This document shows positions 21,185 through 33,800 of a DNA stretch of 64,000 nt, in pieces. The notes under the pieces are model-generated. The model was not told the DNA's origin and ran no database searches. It saw nothing but the letters and a program-made list of their open reading frames with translations. Source of the DNA: Bugulina stolonifera (taxonomy: Eukaryota; Bryozoa; Gymnolaemata; Cheilostomatida; Bugulidae). The translations under genes and the position numbers were made by a program. Every line of letters begins with the position of its first letter. Within the stretch, counting starts at the first letter, position 1. The stretch is taken from the NCBI GenBank assembly GCA_935421135.1, contig OW285187.1, positions 31,064,818-31,128,817 on the forward strand, written 5' to 3'.

Positions 21185-24100
21185 TTATTTGTCTACTTGG
21201 CTAATTCTTTCCAGCACCTTAAAAATAAATAATATATTCCACTGTAATACAGTCATGTAAACGTTTTATCCAGATGGTGTTGATTACTACTATGTTATCT
21301 ACTTGGAAATTGTATTTACTCTCCATATTCTGATGATGATAATATATATACAGTGTACATGCATGTACATGTATGTACACTGTATATATATGTATTTGGG
21401 AGAATGGACATTGTAGTTAAGACTTCAGTGGTTGTCTTCTCATACAAATGAGTACATGGCTTCGTACAGAGCAGGTAAAGATGCACTGTTATAATCGGAA
21501 ATTGTATTACCTTGTTAGCAGCTCTTTTCCCAGCGTGAACGGCACCACTTAGATATCCACTCCATACTTCACTAGACTCTGAACCAGCAAACTCTAATCT
21601 GAAATACAGATAGTGAACCTTTAGCTGTAGGCACCTGCTCCTGTGATGGTGAATCAATAAAGTACAAGTGGTACATGGACTAAATACCTACATGTAGATG
21701 TATGGATAGTCAATAGTCATGTATGGCCTCAATAGTCAACTTCTTCGGCAGACATAAATATAATGTTTTATTATAAACTCTAAAAGTATAGCGCTGCACT
21801 GTAACAACAGAGTCTATCTAGAACAACCCAGAACAACTGGATAAACTTATTTTGCATAAATAAACCAGTATATTGTAATTGCTCACTATATCAGCAGCAG
21901 AGGTGCCTAGTAGGTATCATACATAGACTCACCTGTTAAAGGGTGTCCTCAGTTCTGAGTAGAACCTCATAGCTCCTGTAGACATAAAATCTCCTGGACA
22001 GCCTCCATTGTATTTCTCTTTAGCCCAATCCTTCTCTACGTAATCTATTGGATCGTTTAGTTCAGGAATACCCATCAGTTCTGATAGACCAATAAGGACT
22101 GCATCACGTCTTTCTTCAAACTAGAATTTATAACTTTTGCTAGTGCAGAATATACATGTATACTTTGAAATGGGTTTTAACATGCCAAGAGTTTTTCACA
22201 GTAATGGTATGCGAATAAAATATTCTATTATAGCTGACAGTGCGTGTTTGCATGTACATGTATACATGCATGTGGACTTACACACACTCATATAATGGAA
22301 TCTAGCATGAACAAATAACATACGGTTTTATCTGCCCATACAGTGGCTTGATCTCCTCCTATAAAAGCGACGAGAGCAGGATGACCTTTTTCTGATGAGG
22401 CATCGAACGAAACGCAAATGGGACCTTGCCTGCCTTCCCTGGGGTCAGTGGTAAAAATATATCCAGAATGCCCTTTTAATTTCCAGTAAGCCTGCAACAT
22501 TTATGTGTGAATCTGAAATAGATGAGCTGTTATATTATAAACTGCTAAGATGGAGGGAGAAATAGACTAGGACCTCTATATAGGTCACAGGGAACACGGG
22601 TTGATTGCGATGGCTGCAACTATGCAGCAAAATCTTCTTCTAGTAAAATTATATCTTCAAGTGTTTTGGGTTTGGAAAAAATCATTTTGTTGAATAGGTG
22701 TTTATTGATTGCAAAGTTTCATTATTGTTCTCATTTCAAGGGGGTGAGACTATTGGAAGTAAAATGAGATGGGGTCTGTGATAGTGCTGTACATCATACA
22801 TGTACAAACACATGTCGTACATCACATAACTTCGTGTATCGCATATGCCGTGGTCTCTTACCTTACGATACGTAGCAATTACTTTAGTGAGGTGACCAGT
22901 TGGCATCAGTTGGTACATTCTTGTCTTTGTGAAAGGTAGCTTAGGTTCAAACTCAATATTCAACACTTGTTGAGGTGGGAGTGCTATAATAGCATACTTA
23001 GCATGGTAGATGGAATCACTAGAGCCAGTGTGTATTGTTATCTGCTGTTCTGTCTGGAATAAGAATAATATTATACATACAGGATGCATGCATATTAACA
23101 GATGTCTGTACAACTTTCCTCTTTTAATTTGCAATAATATCAACATTCAATGTTACAGTAAATACAGTGAGATTCAAATTCCAAGGGACCTCATAATTGG
23201 TTTCAATTAGGCCTTAGTTTCAAATGGATGATCACTCACTAGTGAGTGATTAATTGACGTCATTATATAGTGCTCAGCAGGGACCAAAGGTAATAGTCTG
23301 AACTAACCAAGTTTTTGAATTATCTGAGGCTAAATTAAGCAGGTTCCACTGTACATAAACTTGTAAACATTTTACCTGCTCTATCTTTGTCACAGGTGTC
23401 TGCAGTTTTACATTTTCTTTACCAATGTAATTCTCAACCAGCTTTTTACAAACAGCTTGTGAACCACCCTGTTGACATAAAGAACATATCAGACCAGTAA
23501 TGCAGTACTAGTTTAGTACTAATAACCAATGTAGATGAGAAATAATACTCTAAGTGTAGACCTACATGTAGGTTAGGATGAGTACTATTCCCAGCCACCA
23601 TAGACTAGACAGGGTGCTTTAAGTTATACATATTATGGTTAGAGCTGTTGGCACAGCAACTTGGCAGACCACTGAGCAATATTCTCACCAATGTCATTGA
23701 CCTACATGTACTTCTAGTTGCTATACTTTGAACATCATTCATATTATTGCTGAGTGAATTATTGTGGGACAGATTGAAGAGCTCTACTCCAAACTTTTTC
23801 AATTTAATCTCTACAGCAAACCTTCAAGCTACTACTAATAGTGTTAGTGTCTTCGAAACCTAAATTTCAGGGCAGGTCAACTTTATAAAATATTTTCCAG
23901 CACACATCCGGCACAGAGTTGCTAAGACACTATAAGGCTTCTAAGTTTGACGTCTATTCTATATTTTAGTCGCTTTATATATGCTTATCTACAAACTGCA
24001 GTGTGCATGGTATACCATTATTCACATTTATGTAGTTACGTTCTGATTCCCCTGTTCTTGTTACTAAAGAAGCATGAGAAGTTTTGTAAAAGCTGAAGGA

Positions 24101-27100
24101 CACTAGACTGGCAACTGCCTCTAGATCATTAGCCAAATCAATTTTCAATAACGTTACTATTATGTCATTTATTTGTCAATCCTGCTAATAGTGTTGTCCA
24201 GCCTGTTGTACCCAAGTAAAGTAGTATATTTGTCCATGTACATGTACATTACTTACAATGATTTTACACTCTGGGGCAGACCCCTTTGTTTCTTCCAGAC
24301 TTCCTCCGGCTGCAGAGCAAGTTAGGAAGTAAAGAGCATTCATCTGCGATGGGTGGGCTCCAGATATACCTCTTGTCTTGACAGTCATTATCTCTTTCAC
24401 TTCTGTAAGAGCAGATAAATCCCAAAGTAAAACCCTAATAAACTTGTCTTTTAGCATACAAACAGTGTAGGTTATTATTTATGCACAGCATAATATCTTA
24501 TCCATAGGGCCTAAATCTATACTGCATACAAGGATTTAAATTCTATAGCAATTGCATTTATGTATCACACTTACTCTCTGTAAAGCTCAACTTCCTAATC
24601 AGCTCTGTAACTGTGATGGAGTCATAATATTCTGCATCTGGATGTTTCCAGGGATTTTTTGCACCAAAGGCCTTGATCAATCTTTCCAGCTACAAGTTTG
24701 CAAATATTTTAATCCATTATGCTCTCTAGCCACATATAGAATACTAATAACAAATTTTACACATACATGTACATCTGAGCTGTTCACTAGGAAAGGAACC
24801 CCAGTAAGATAGGTGCTTGTATGTAGGCCTATTATATAGCATTATATAGTATTATACAATAAGGCAGCTATATTAAATAAAATGTTATTCAATTGGCAGT
24901 CCACAAGCAACTGGGACACACAGGGAAAAATGCACTGGTTATATAGTAAAAATGTTTAATAATATTAAAAATTGTATTACAAACACATGGCTTGTAACAT
25001 TGTAAAAAGTTCTATAAGCGTAATTGAGATTATACAGTAATATCCTAAGCCTTCACAATAGGCAAATACGGATATTACACCACATGCAAGCTAGATAAAG
25101 AGCAATATGCAGCTATAACAATTATGTTTATTCAGTATTACATAGCTAGGCCTACCTGGTAACAATATTATTTATTGTAAACATGAGGATTTGCCTAAGC
25201 GCTGGTATGCGTTGCCATAGAGACATCACCATAAATATCATAGAAAAAGTACAAGAGTCAATATACGGACAGTAATGGAATGCAGATAAGCAATTATACG
25301 GACAGTAATGGAATGCAGATAAGTAATTATAACAGAATTGCAACATGGAGACGAATACAACACTTTCACACAAATGTATAATAATTATTAGCATTCAATA
25401 TATCTAATTATGCATGCAATGTTCATGTACATGTAATGTAGTTTTTGTTGGATGGACATATACAGGGCCATCAACTTTTGCAGTTGAGTACATTAAAATT
25501 ATAATACCTGTGCATATGATTTATTGTAATGGTTAGGACATTTGCCTACACAGCCTAAGCCTACCTGACGGACATACACAGCTCTACTCATCTATGCCTA
25601 CATTTGGCTTGTAGGCCTATTAGTACTGTTATGCATGTTTTGACCATGCCGCTATAATTACCATATGCTTATATACTTATAATGTGCATTACTTAGCAAT
25701 TACATGTATGTCCTTTTTATACCCATGTAAAGAGGGCCGACCTCTCAGAAATACTTGATGCTTATTTTGCACATGATTTGGATGATTTTAAGCTTCTTTT
25801 GTTGTACCCGTTACTTTGGGTCGGTCTCGGGATTCCGGCTGCCATCTTGTTGTGCAATTTCCGGACGACGCTACGTCGGCTTTTTATGACACTACGTTGG
25901 CCTTTTACGACAGTACGTCAGCCTTTTCACCGGAACTTCCTTCGGAAGTTCTAATAGTATATAAAGAGCACTGTTTTTGTATTTATTGTCTCAGTTGAGG
26001 CTTGGATCTCAATAAAGACACTTCTATACTACTTATACAGAGTTTTCACTTCGTAGTATTGGTCATTCCAGTTGACAAGGTCCCCGACCTTGCCTCCCGA
26101 ACTGCCTGCTAGGTCGGAACATACTCTTTCTCAGTAGGCCTATAGCAAGATAGCATCGACTCGGGACCACATTTGGGTCGTCTTGAGTAGTCATTGGACT
26201 ACTAGTACATGTTAATCTTTCTTGTCATGGGAAGACCTAGCACCACTCATAGTCATAAGTTCGTCATTTTGGACAAGGGTCGTCTTAGGACGACATACAC
26301 ACAACCCCCAAAACATTACAATATTATTAGGCGTCTTCGGAAACTGTACTAGTTCATATGAGACTGTTTTTAATATCCGAACAGAGCTTGAGCGTTCAGG
26401 TGTGACTGATGCTTGCTCTGAAGGGGAATCCCCCTTGTTAACAATAAATATTATTGCCAGGCACGCCTAACCTTGAATAAAATAAATTGTTATTGCCAAG
26501 CAGATTGCTATTTATAAGCCTGCACAGTGCAAAATCCTAATATGCCTTACATATTGCTTCAAAACAGAAAATGTCAATGGCCGGCCAATGGAAGCTGCAA
26601 CGAATCTAACATAGTACACAGGAATATTGCCATAAATGGTATAAATAACTATTACACAGAATAATTAATGTGAAGAAAATGCTACAGAGTAATAACATTT
26701 CTAAAAATGTATCAGAGGTTGTACACACCCTTGTAATAGTTTGCCTCAAGTCTAGTGTACCTATTATACCAATAGATGGCAGATCTGAAGAGTACGTGTG
26801 TACTCCGGAGTCTGAGTTGAGGCGAATACATTTAGTGCCAGTGGAGTTTTGGTCATAGGTACCCATATCCAGCTCCTTCAACAGTTCTAGCACATCATGC
26901 TGTTTTCTGGTAAGATGGAAGTACATCGATCAACTTAATTCATTTTTGTTATTAGAGAAAAATAGAGTGAAAATACAATTTATTTTTCAGAAATATAATA
27001 CACAGATATAAAATTGATACATAAATTGATGTGGGACCAGGTTACTGACTGCTCAATGACAAACTTCTCGCAAAAAATCACCGAGTTTAGATATTATCGT

Positions 27101-29437
27101 AGCAGCAATGTTGGAGTTGAACCTAGAGATCAAGATAATAACATACAGCTTTATATCTAGATCAGTGCATTACGATAAGAACAACTGGTGAAATATTGTG
27201 CAGGAGGGTCTGTAGTCCACATTTTTTAATTCTACTCCTACTATGCAAGAGCAGAGTAACGGTTTCATTTTCGGCTGGTCTTAGCTTACCAAAAATGCAT
27301 TAGAATGAACTGTGGTCTTGTATTTCAGGCAGTGGGTGTTTCTATAATTTTTTAAGATTAGATTTGAACTGCAACTAAAAATGTAAAACCCGCGCATTTG
27401 TTATTTTTATATCAGAGAAGGATAGCAGTAAAGAAAATTTTTCAGAATTTTTAAATGGAAGTGAACCACGCACTTTCTAAAAGAAGATAGCTTGGTATCT
27501 CTCATCAGTTGGCAGGGTACATCACCCGACCCAATTACAATCGACTACCTGATGTGAATATGATTTTGCTAAACTCATACAATTATAAGTAGGCGACAAG
27601 TTTTAACCAAAACTTACCCATCGACCCACATCCCTCCAAGCTCCCAATCATGAACATCATCATTTCCATCAACATCTGCACATTTCAAATCCTGTACCAA
27701 AGTTCTACCTCCTATACGATCTGTAATAATTGATAATTGGGTTGCAAAATATAGAGAAGACAACTTCTCCTGCTTCAGTTTTGGCGAAGAACAAAGGCTA
27801 TCTCAAATTTCTCCACTTCTGCACCTAACTCCAATTTTCATCCACATGTAGTTTCTTTACATTATCAGCTTAGACTACATCGATAGCAATGCAAAAATGC
27901 TCAATAAGACAGTTTTAAAGCTAAAATATTATAATAGATAAAACCATTTTATTCCTAACTATTAATTTTTCTGCAGGAACAAGTACTGCCCAAGACACAG
28001 CAAAGGGCTCACCACCAGCTGTAGATTGCTAACAGAGCCCTAGAGTGTCACTCACATAACTAACCAACAGGTCCAGCATGCCCTATCGTGTAAATTATAT
28101 GTGTATAAATATTATGTGCAACTACACTAGGATCTCCAGACCCTCTGTTTTGCTTCAAACCATGGATGGTAGGTTCTAGGCTTCCCCAGTATTTATTTAT
28201 TTAAATCACTGAACAAAAGTAATCGGTCACTTCCTCGGAAATGCATTTTAGTTCATTTGCTCATGATAAAATTGTAACTTTATGCAACTAGTACATTTAA
28301 AATGCTCAATATTATTACTGCACTGCGCTGCGCTGCCCTGCATTGCACTGTACTATACTTACTGCACTGCACTGTACTATACGCACTGCACTGCACTGCA
28401 CTGTACGCTGCACTACGCTGTACTAACACTGGACTAACACTGTACTAACACTGCACAAACGCTGTACTAACACTGTAAAACACTGTACTAACGCTGCACT
28501 AACGCTGTACTAACACTGTACTAACACTGTGCTGACTTATACATGTATTACAGACTATTCAACTGCAATGACATTTTATTTGAAGTCAAATTTCATGCAT
28601 TATGCAAGATGTGGATACTGAGCCACCAGTGGAAGCCTTGAAAAGTATTCATAATGAGTTTATATGGCAGGTGACCGAGTACTTTTGCACAGCACTGTAT
28701 AAGACAAAACGTTACTTTATTGGACAAAACATCACCACAGAGCTACTACAGAAAATGTTACTCTTTTTTCCCCGAAACAGGTCCCGCCCAGGGCCATCAG
28801 CTTACAATAACCCTGTATTTACTTATTATCCGAAAATCTTCAGGCCCGATATCGTCGGGAAGTACAACCAACAAAAAAACACATTACAGGAAACTGAGAG
28901 AGTTATTAAGGACTGCGACTTAAGTAAAACATTACAATAATAAAAGTACAATATTATACAACATTATAAACAATATTTCATTTCCCATCAGTCTACATTG
29001 TACATACAATTATTTACAAGGTAATTTACAGTACGAGTAATGCATGATGGTCAAGCTAGTGCCCAGATAAGCATGGTAAATTATTGTAGTGGATCATCAC
29101 AGTAGTTTTAGAGTGAAAGTATGGTAAATAAAAAATATAACTGTTATACAAACATTTAAATATTGATCAGTAAATTTTACTGTGCACAAATGTACAAATG
29201 CAAAAATAAGCATTTGTGCATTATTACATGTAACTAGGCTAGTTACTCTTGAAATATCTTGCATGGAACTTTTTACACCAATAAATTAAAATTAAAGCAT
29301 TGTGATGATACTGGTATACCTTTCGCTTCCAGAACACAGACTTTGAGCTGAGGTTTAGCTTTTAGTAATGTATGAGCAGCACTTAGACCTGAGAATCCAG
29401 CACCAACACACACCACATCATATTCTATTGCTGACAT
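21185..29437 (-). CDS. Monoamine-oxidase-like FAD amine oxidase, copy B (11 exons)
   Basis: Minus-strand exons: 29320-29437, 27618-27720, 26729-26906, 24575-24689, 24257-24402, 23376-23468, 22862-23053, 22324-22491, 21933-22120, 21511-21598, 21185-21217. They join in frame to 473 codons plus stop, all with GT-AG introns. The protein should deaminate amines with FAD and O2, giving aldehyde, ammonia and H2O2. Visible signatures: the Rossmann motif VGAGFSG (residues 11-17), Glu37, GGRT (43-46), the active-site lysine region ([12 protein letters not shown]), and the C-terminal FAD motif [25 protein letters not shown] matches the SGGCY site where MAO carries covalent FAD on Cys. Odd points: the aromatic-cage Tyr after that Cys is Pro, and the membrane helix that ends animal MAOs is absent, so the enzyme is probably soluble. 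It lies in tandem with copy A, with identical exon lengths. Confidence 0.9.
23165..23351. mobile_element. pogo/Tc1-like MITE, short copy, in oxidase B intron 6
   Basis: TA-flanked inverted ends CAGTGAGATTCAAATTCC and …AGCAGGTTCCACTG. The internal AATTGGTTTCAATTAGGCC matches the longer copy at 30986-31581. Non-autonomous. Confidence 0.6.
25735..26320 (+). repeat. Old LTR-like block in oxidase B intron 3
   Basis: Contains GGTCGGTCTCGGG, GTGCAATTTCCGG, CCGGAACTT, a TATA box (GTATATAAAGAGC near 25957), an initiator-like TCAGTTG, AATAAAG (near 26012), and ends AAAACATTACA. The same elements in the same order occur at 42.50-43.14 kb, so both are diverged LTRs (probably solo) of one retrotransposon family. 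The left limit is uncertain. Confidence 0.6.
28319..28535. repeat. Simple tandem repeat in oxidase B intron 1
   Basis: CACTG-based repeats pass into about a dozen copies of an 11-bp unit, CTGTACTAACA and variants (CTGCACTAACG). Intronic. Confidence 0.85.
28602..28940 (+). CDS. Unrecognised 112-codon ORF inside oxidase B intron 1
   Basis: An open plus-strand frame of 112 codons beginning [20 protein letters not shown], antisense to the oxidase gene. The composition is protein-like (charged, with [19 protein letters not shown]). An overlapping second frame is also open for 67 codons, which weakens the case. There is no corresponding sequence in intron 1 of copy A, so it came with an insertion in copy B or was lost from A. 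It might be a fragment of a transposon protein. I do not recognise a family. Confidence 0.25.
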   Translation: MQDVDTEPPVEALKSIHNEFIWQVTEYFCTALYKTKRYFIGQNITTELLQKMLLFFPRNRSRPGPSAYNNPVFTYYPKIFRPDIVGKYNQQKNTLQETERVIKDCDLSKTLQ

Positions 29438-30824
29438 TGTTGCTAACTTCTGTCACTATCCTTAGAGATAGTCCTGCGTGTTTACCACTCCAACAGTAAA
29501 AGTACAAATGATGGGCAAATGGAGTAACCAATAATATATCCTAGACATAGTTTACAGCCAGAGCCATTTATTTGACAAATCAAAGGCTGACTGCCAACTA
29601 TGACTTGTAACCATAGAGTTTTCTCTATGCTTGTGACTGACATGAAACCAGGGCTAAGCGATAGTCAACACTTGTAGGAGTAGACAACTACTGCCAACAA
29701 GAGTATTTATGTGTATTTGTTCTACTCAGATTGCACAATGCACATTCTAGCCTTAGTGCCTAGTACCCCAATTACCACCCTAGGGTGGGTACTAGGTGTG
29801 TAGCCATCTCCTAAGTCCTTAGTTAAAGAGAACCCCCCCCCCCCCCAGAATGTATTGTATTGTATAAAAGATAGTATAAGACTGAAGACACAATATGTCA
29901 AAGACAATATACAAGGACAGATGTGATTGGCTGCCCGCCTTTTGACAACAAGATAGTGGTAGTAACTGAGAAGCCATGTAAGCCAATCATATGTCACAGA
30001 AAATCAGTAAGTAGGTGACTGTGCAAGGAGAAACTTTCATGAGAAAAACTTAGGAATAAGTGTGTCAGGTTTCATCAACAATGGTGTACATTCTGTGTCC
30101 AATGTCAAGAGTTCCGCAGGTCAAAGACAAGCTGTAATATTTGATCATCATTGGCATGTATTTCTCTGGAGGGATATGTGGTTCATGCATATATTAAACA
30201 GTGAAAGCAAGTAGAGAAGTTATTTCCTCGTAAGCAGAAGTCAGAGGAGCAGAAATAAATAATAATTAGAGACACCAACTTGCTTACCACCTGTGCATAT
30301 TAAAACCTGTCCATTAGTTACTCAGTGCCGAGATTTACCCCCTGTCAGCCTCTGTATCTCATGTATGGTTACTATAATTTATAACACCCTATATATAGCA
30401 AGGTGGCCATAATACGAGGTGTGCATTTGGCTCAGAGCATGTCTACTGCTCACCGGTGAAGCTTCCTTTTTAAAGGTTCCTGAACTGGTGTTCTATCCAC
30501 TATGCTAGGTGATTAGGTGTTGTAGAGGCCCGTGTTCAAACCAAAGTCAGCAATTGGTATTTTCATGGATGTGAAACAAGTCTCTGACTGTTCAATAGAT
30601 GAATTTCTTGCATAAAAAATTATTAGCTATTTATTTATTAAATTATTTAGCATAATATTTATACATGTATAGTATATAATTATAATGTATACTTAGCAAG
30701 GCTATTTCACCCACTAATCAATGTCAGAATTGTAAATATAGGCCATGTTTCACTATGTAGTATAGTGCACTCAGTAGCATTATGGCAATCTCCCCTTGAA
30801 TCCTCACTCTTGTTGTAACCACAT
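29438..30824. other. Intergenic region between the two oxidase genes
   Basis: No gene. It should contain the promoter of copy B (just right of 29437); no clear TATA box is seen. There is a 16-base C run near 29830. The right half (30150-30820) is paralogous to the 3' flank of copy B. A tRNA-like B box (GTGTTCAAACCA) near 30532 hints at a SINE fragment. Confidence 0.5.
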
Positions 30825-33800
30825 TTATTTATCTACTTGGCTCATCCTTTCCAGCACCTAAAAAATAAAGAACACTGTAATACATGTTAGCATTTTAACT
30901 TATTTACCAATATTATCTACTTCAAAATTGCCTCTATTCTGCATACTTCAGATCATTTGCACTTGGTGATGATGTCTTACATGTACAGTGAAACTTGCTT
31001 AATTCAAACCTCAAGAGACCGCCATAATTGGTTTGAATTAGGCCTTAGTTTGAATTGTGTGATCACTCATTTTGTATATTGACTTGGATGCTTACTTGAT
31101 AAATAATACTATAAATGCAGTAGCACTTGAATGTACATGAACGCATAAAATTTCATTTACTTTAATAATGAATACAGTCAAGGAAAGATAAGTTTTAACA
31201 TGACAGCTTCCTATTAAATAGAACTTTATGTAATGTTTAGTACACTCAAAACGGCAACACTGTAAATTGGCGACAGGTTAAGCATCACATGTGCAGGATA
31301 GCAGTATGAAAACTTATTTAGCTAAGGAACAGTAAAGCAATTAGTGGGTTTTCCCAGCTTAGCTTGAGAAGAAACATTACTGTAGTAACCGCTAGTAGTT
31401 ATTATTAGCTTATTACATGTACATGTATGTTTGCTATAATAGCATTATCATTGATTATAATGAGAGCCTAAGCAGCATGAAGTTTGAACTACAGATGACA
31501 AATCTGAAATATTTGAAGGCTAATAGTTTGAACTAACCAAGTTTTTGAATTATCCAAAGTTAAATTAAGCAACTCCCACTGTATATGTATTTGGGAGAAT
31601 GGACATTGTAGTTAAGACTTCAGTGGTTGTCTTCTCATACAAATGAGTACATGGCTTCGTACAGAGCAGGTAAAGATGCACTGTTATAGTCGGAAATTGT
31701 GTTACCTTGTTAGCAGCTCTTTTCCCAGCATGAACGGCACCACTTAGATATCCACTCCATACTTCACTAGACTCTGAACCTGCAAACTCTAATCTGAAAT
31801 ACAGTTAGTAAACCTTTAACTGTAGGCACCTGCTCCTGTGATATTTTCATGCATAATGAATTGTAAATAAGATTTTATTAGTAAAAGTACATGTATTATG
31901 CTAGTGTAATCATAGTGTATAGTGGTACTTGGGCTAAATGTCTCAGTTAAAGCATTTTTGGAACTGTTTAACCCTAAAGGTCTAGCTCAAACAAACAATA
32001 TACTGATACAGCAGGTCTTGCTGACCTCCTTCCATCTCATTTGATCTACATGTGCATGTGGTTACATGTATAGCTGCGCTGTACTGGCCTCAATAACCAA
32101 CAGTTTAGGCTGCCAAAAATATATGTTTTATTGTAGGACTTTAATACTGCCTTATAAACTCTAAAAGTATAGCTGTTCTGCAGCAACAGAGTTTACAGCT
32201 AATAGCGCTGCCTACAGAATTCAACCCAGAACAACTGGATAAACTTATTTTGAATAAATAAACCAGTATATTATAATTGCTCATTATATCAGCAGCAGAG
32301 ATGCCTAGTATGTATATTACAAAGACTCACCTGTTAAAGGGTGTCCTCAGTTCTGTGTAGAGATTCATAGCTCCTGTAGACATGAAATCTCCTGGACAGC
32401 CTCCACTGTATTTCTCTTTAGCCCAATCCTTCTCTACGTAGTCTATTGGATCCTTTAGTTCAGGAATACTCATAAATTCTGACATACCAGTAAGGACTGC
32501 ATCACGTCTTTCTTCAAACTACATGTATATGTAAAGGTTTTTAACATGTGCTAGTACAGAGTATATACTTACTTAGAAATGAGTTTTTAACGTGTCAAGA
32601 GTTTTTCACAGTAAATAATGCTATGTAAATATATTTTCTTATAGCTGACCATGCGTGTTTGCCAGTTACAATCATGTACATGTATATGTGGACTTAAACA
32701 CACTCATATAATGGGCTAGTATGAACAAATAACATACAGTTTTATCTGCCCATATGGTGGCTTGATCTCCTCCTATAAAAGCGACGAGAGCAGGGTGACC
32801 TTTCTCTGATGAAGCATCTAATACAGCAGTAATGGGACCTTGCCTGCCTTCCCTGGGGTCGGTGGTAACAATATCTCCAGAATACCCTTTTAATTTCCAG
32901 TAAGCCTGCAACATTTATGTGTGAATCTGAAATGAATGGACTTGTACACTGATAACGGAGAAATAGAGTAGAACCTGCAAATAGGGTTGAACATTGCTAA
33001 AATGTGACCAAATATTCTTCTACATGTATTCATATCTTGAGGTGTTCTGTGCTTGACAAGTACAGAAATAATCAATATTTGAATGTCTACCGATTCCCTC
33101 CCTCATACATGTGCCTCAACTTACGATGCGTATGTCGTATATTTATGTCTCATAATATCCTACCTTACGATACGTAACAATTATTTTGATAAGGTGACCA
33201 ATTGGCATCAGTTGGTATATTCTTGTCTTTGTGAAAGGTAGCTTAGGTTCAAACTCAATATTCAACACTTGTTGAGGTGGGAGTGCTACAATAGCATACT
33301 TAGCATGGTATATGGAATCACCAGAGCCAGTGTGTATTGTTATCTGCTGTTCGGTCTAAAATAAGGATAATATTATACATACAGGATGTATACAGATCAA
33401 CAGACAACTGTCCAACTTTCCCCTTTTCATTGGCAATAACATCAATATTCAATTATCAATTGGCTTAATTTCCAAAACGAGTTTTAGACTCTTTTTAAAA
33501 TTTTGGAGTTGTCATGTCTAGATCAACTTTCACAGCCATATCTGTCACCAGTACCGTGAAAAATAATAGCTGTTACAGTAAATACACATAAACTTGTAAA
33601 CATTTTACCTGCTCTATCTTCGTCACAGGTGTTGACAACCTTACATTTTCTTTACCAATGTAATCCTCAACCAGCTTTTTACAAACAGCTTGTGAACCGC
33701 CCTGTTGATATAAATAACACATCTGAGTAGTAACATGACAGTACTTATATAGTACTAATAACCATTCCCTTCCTCTTAGACTAGAACTGATTACCCACAC

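Noticed and set aside
22288..22500. Stand-alone small ORFs across the oxidase exons (also 23.0, 26.7, 32.7, 35.8 kb)
   Set aside because: They are single exons of the two oxidase genes read into introns, or their antisense shadows.
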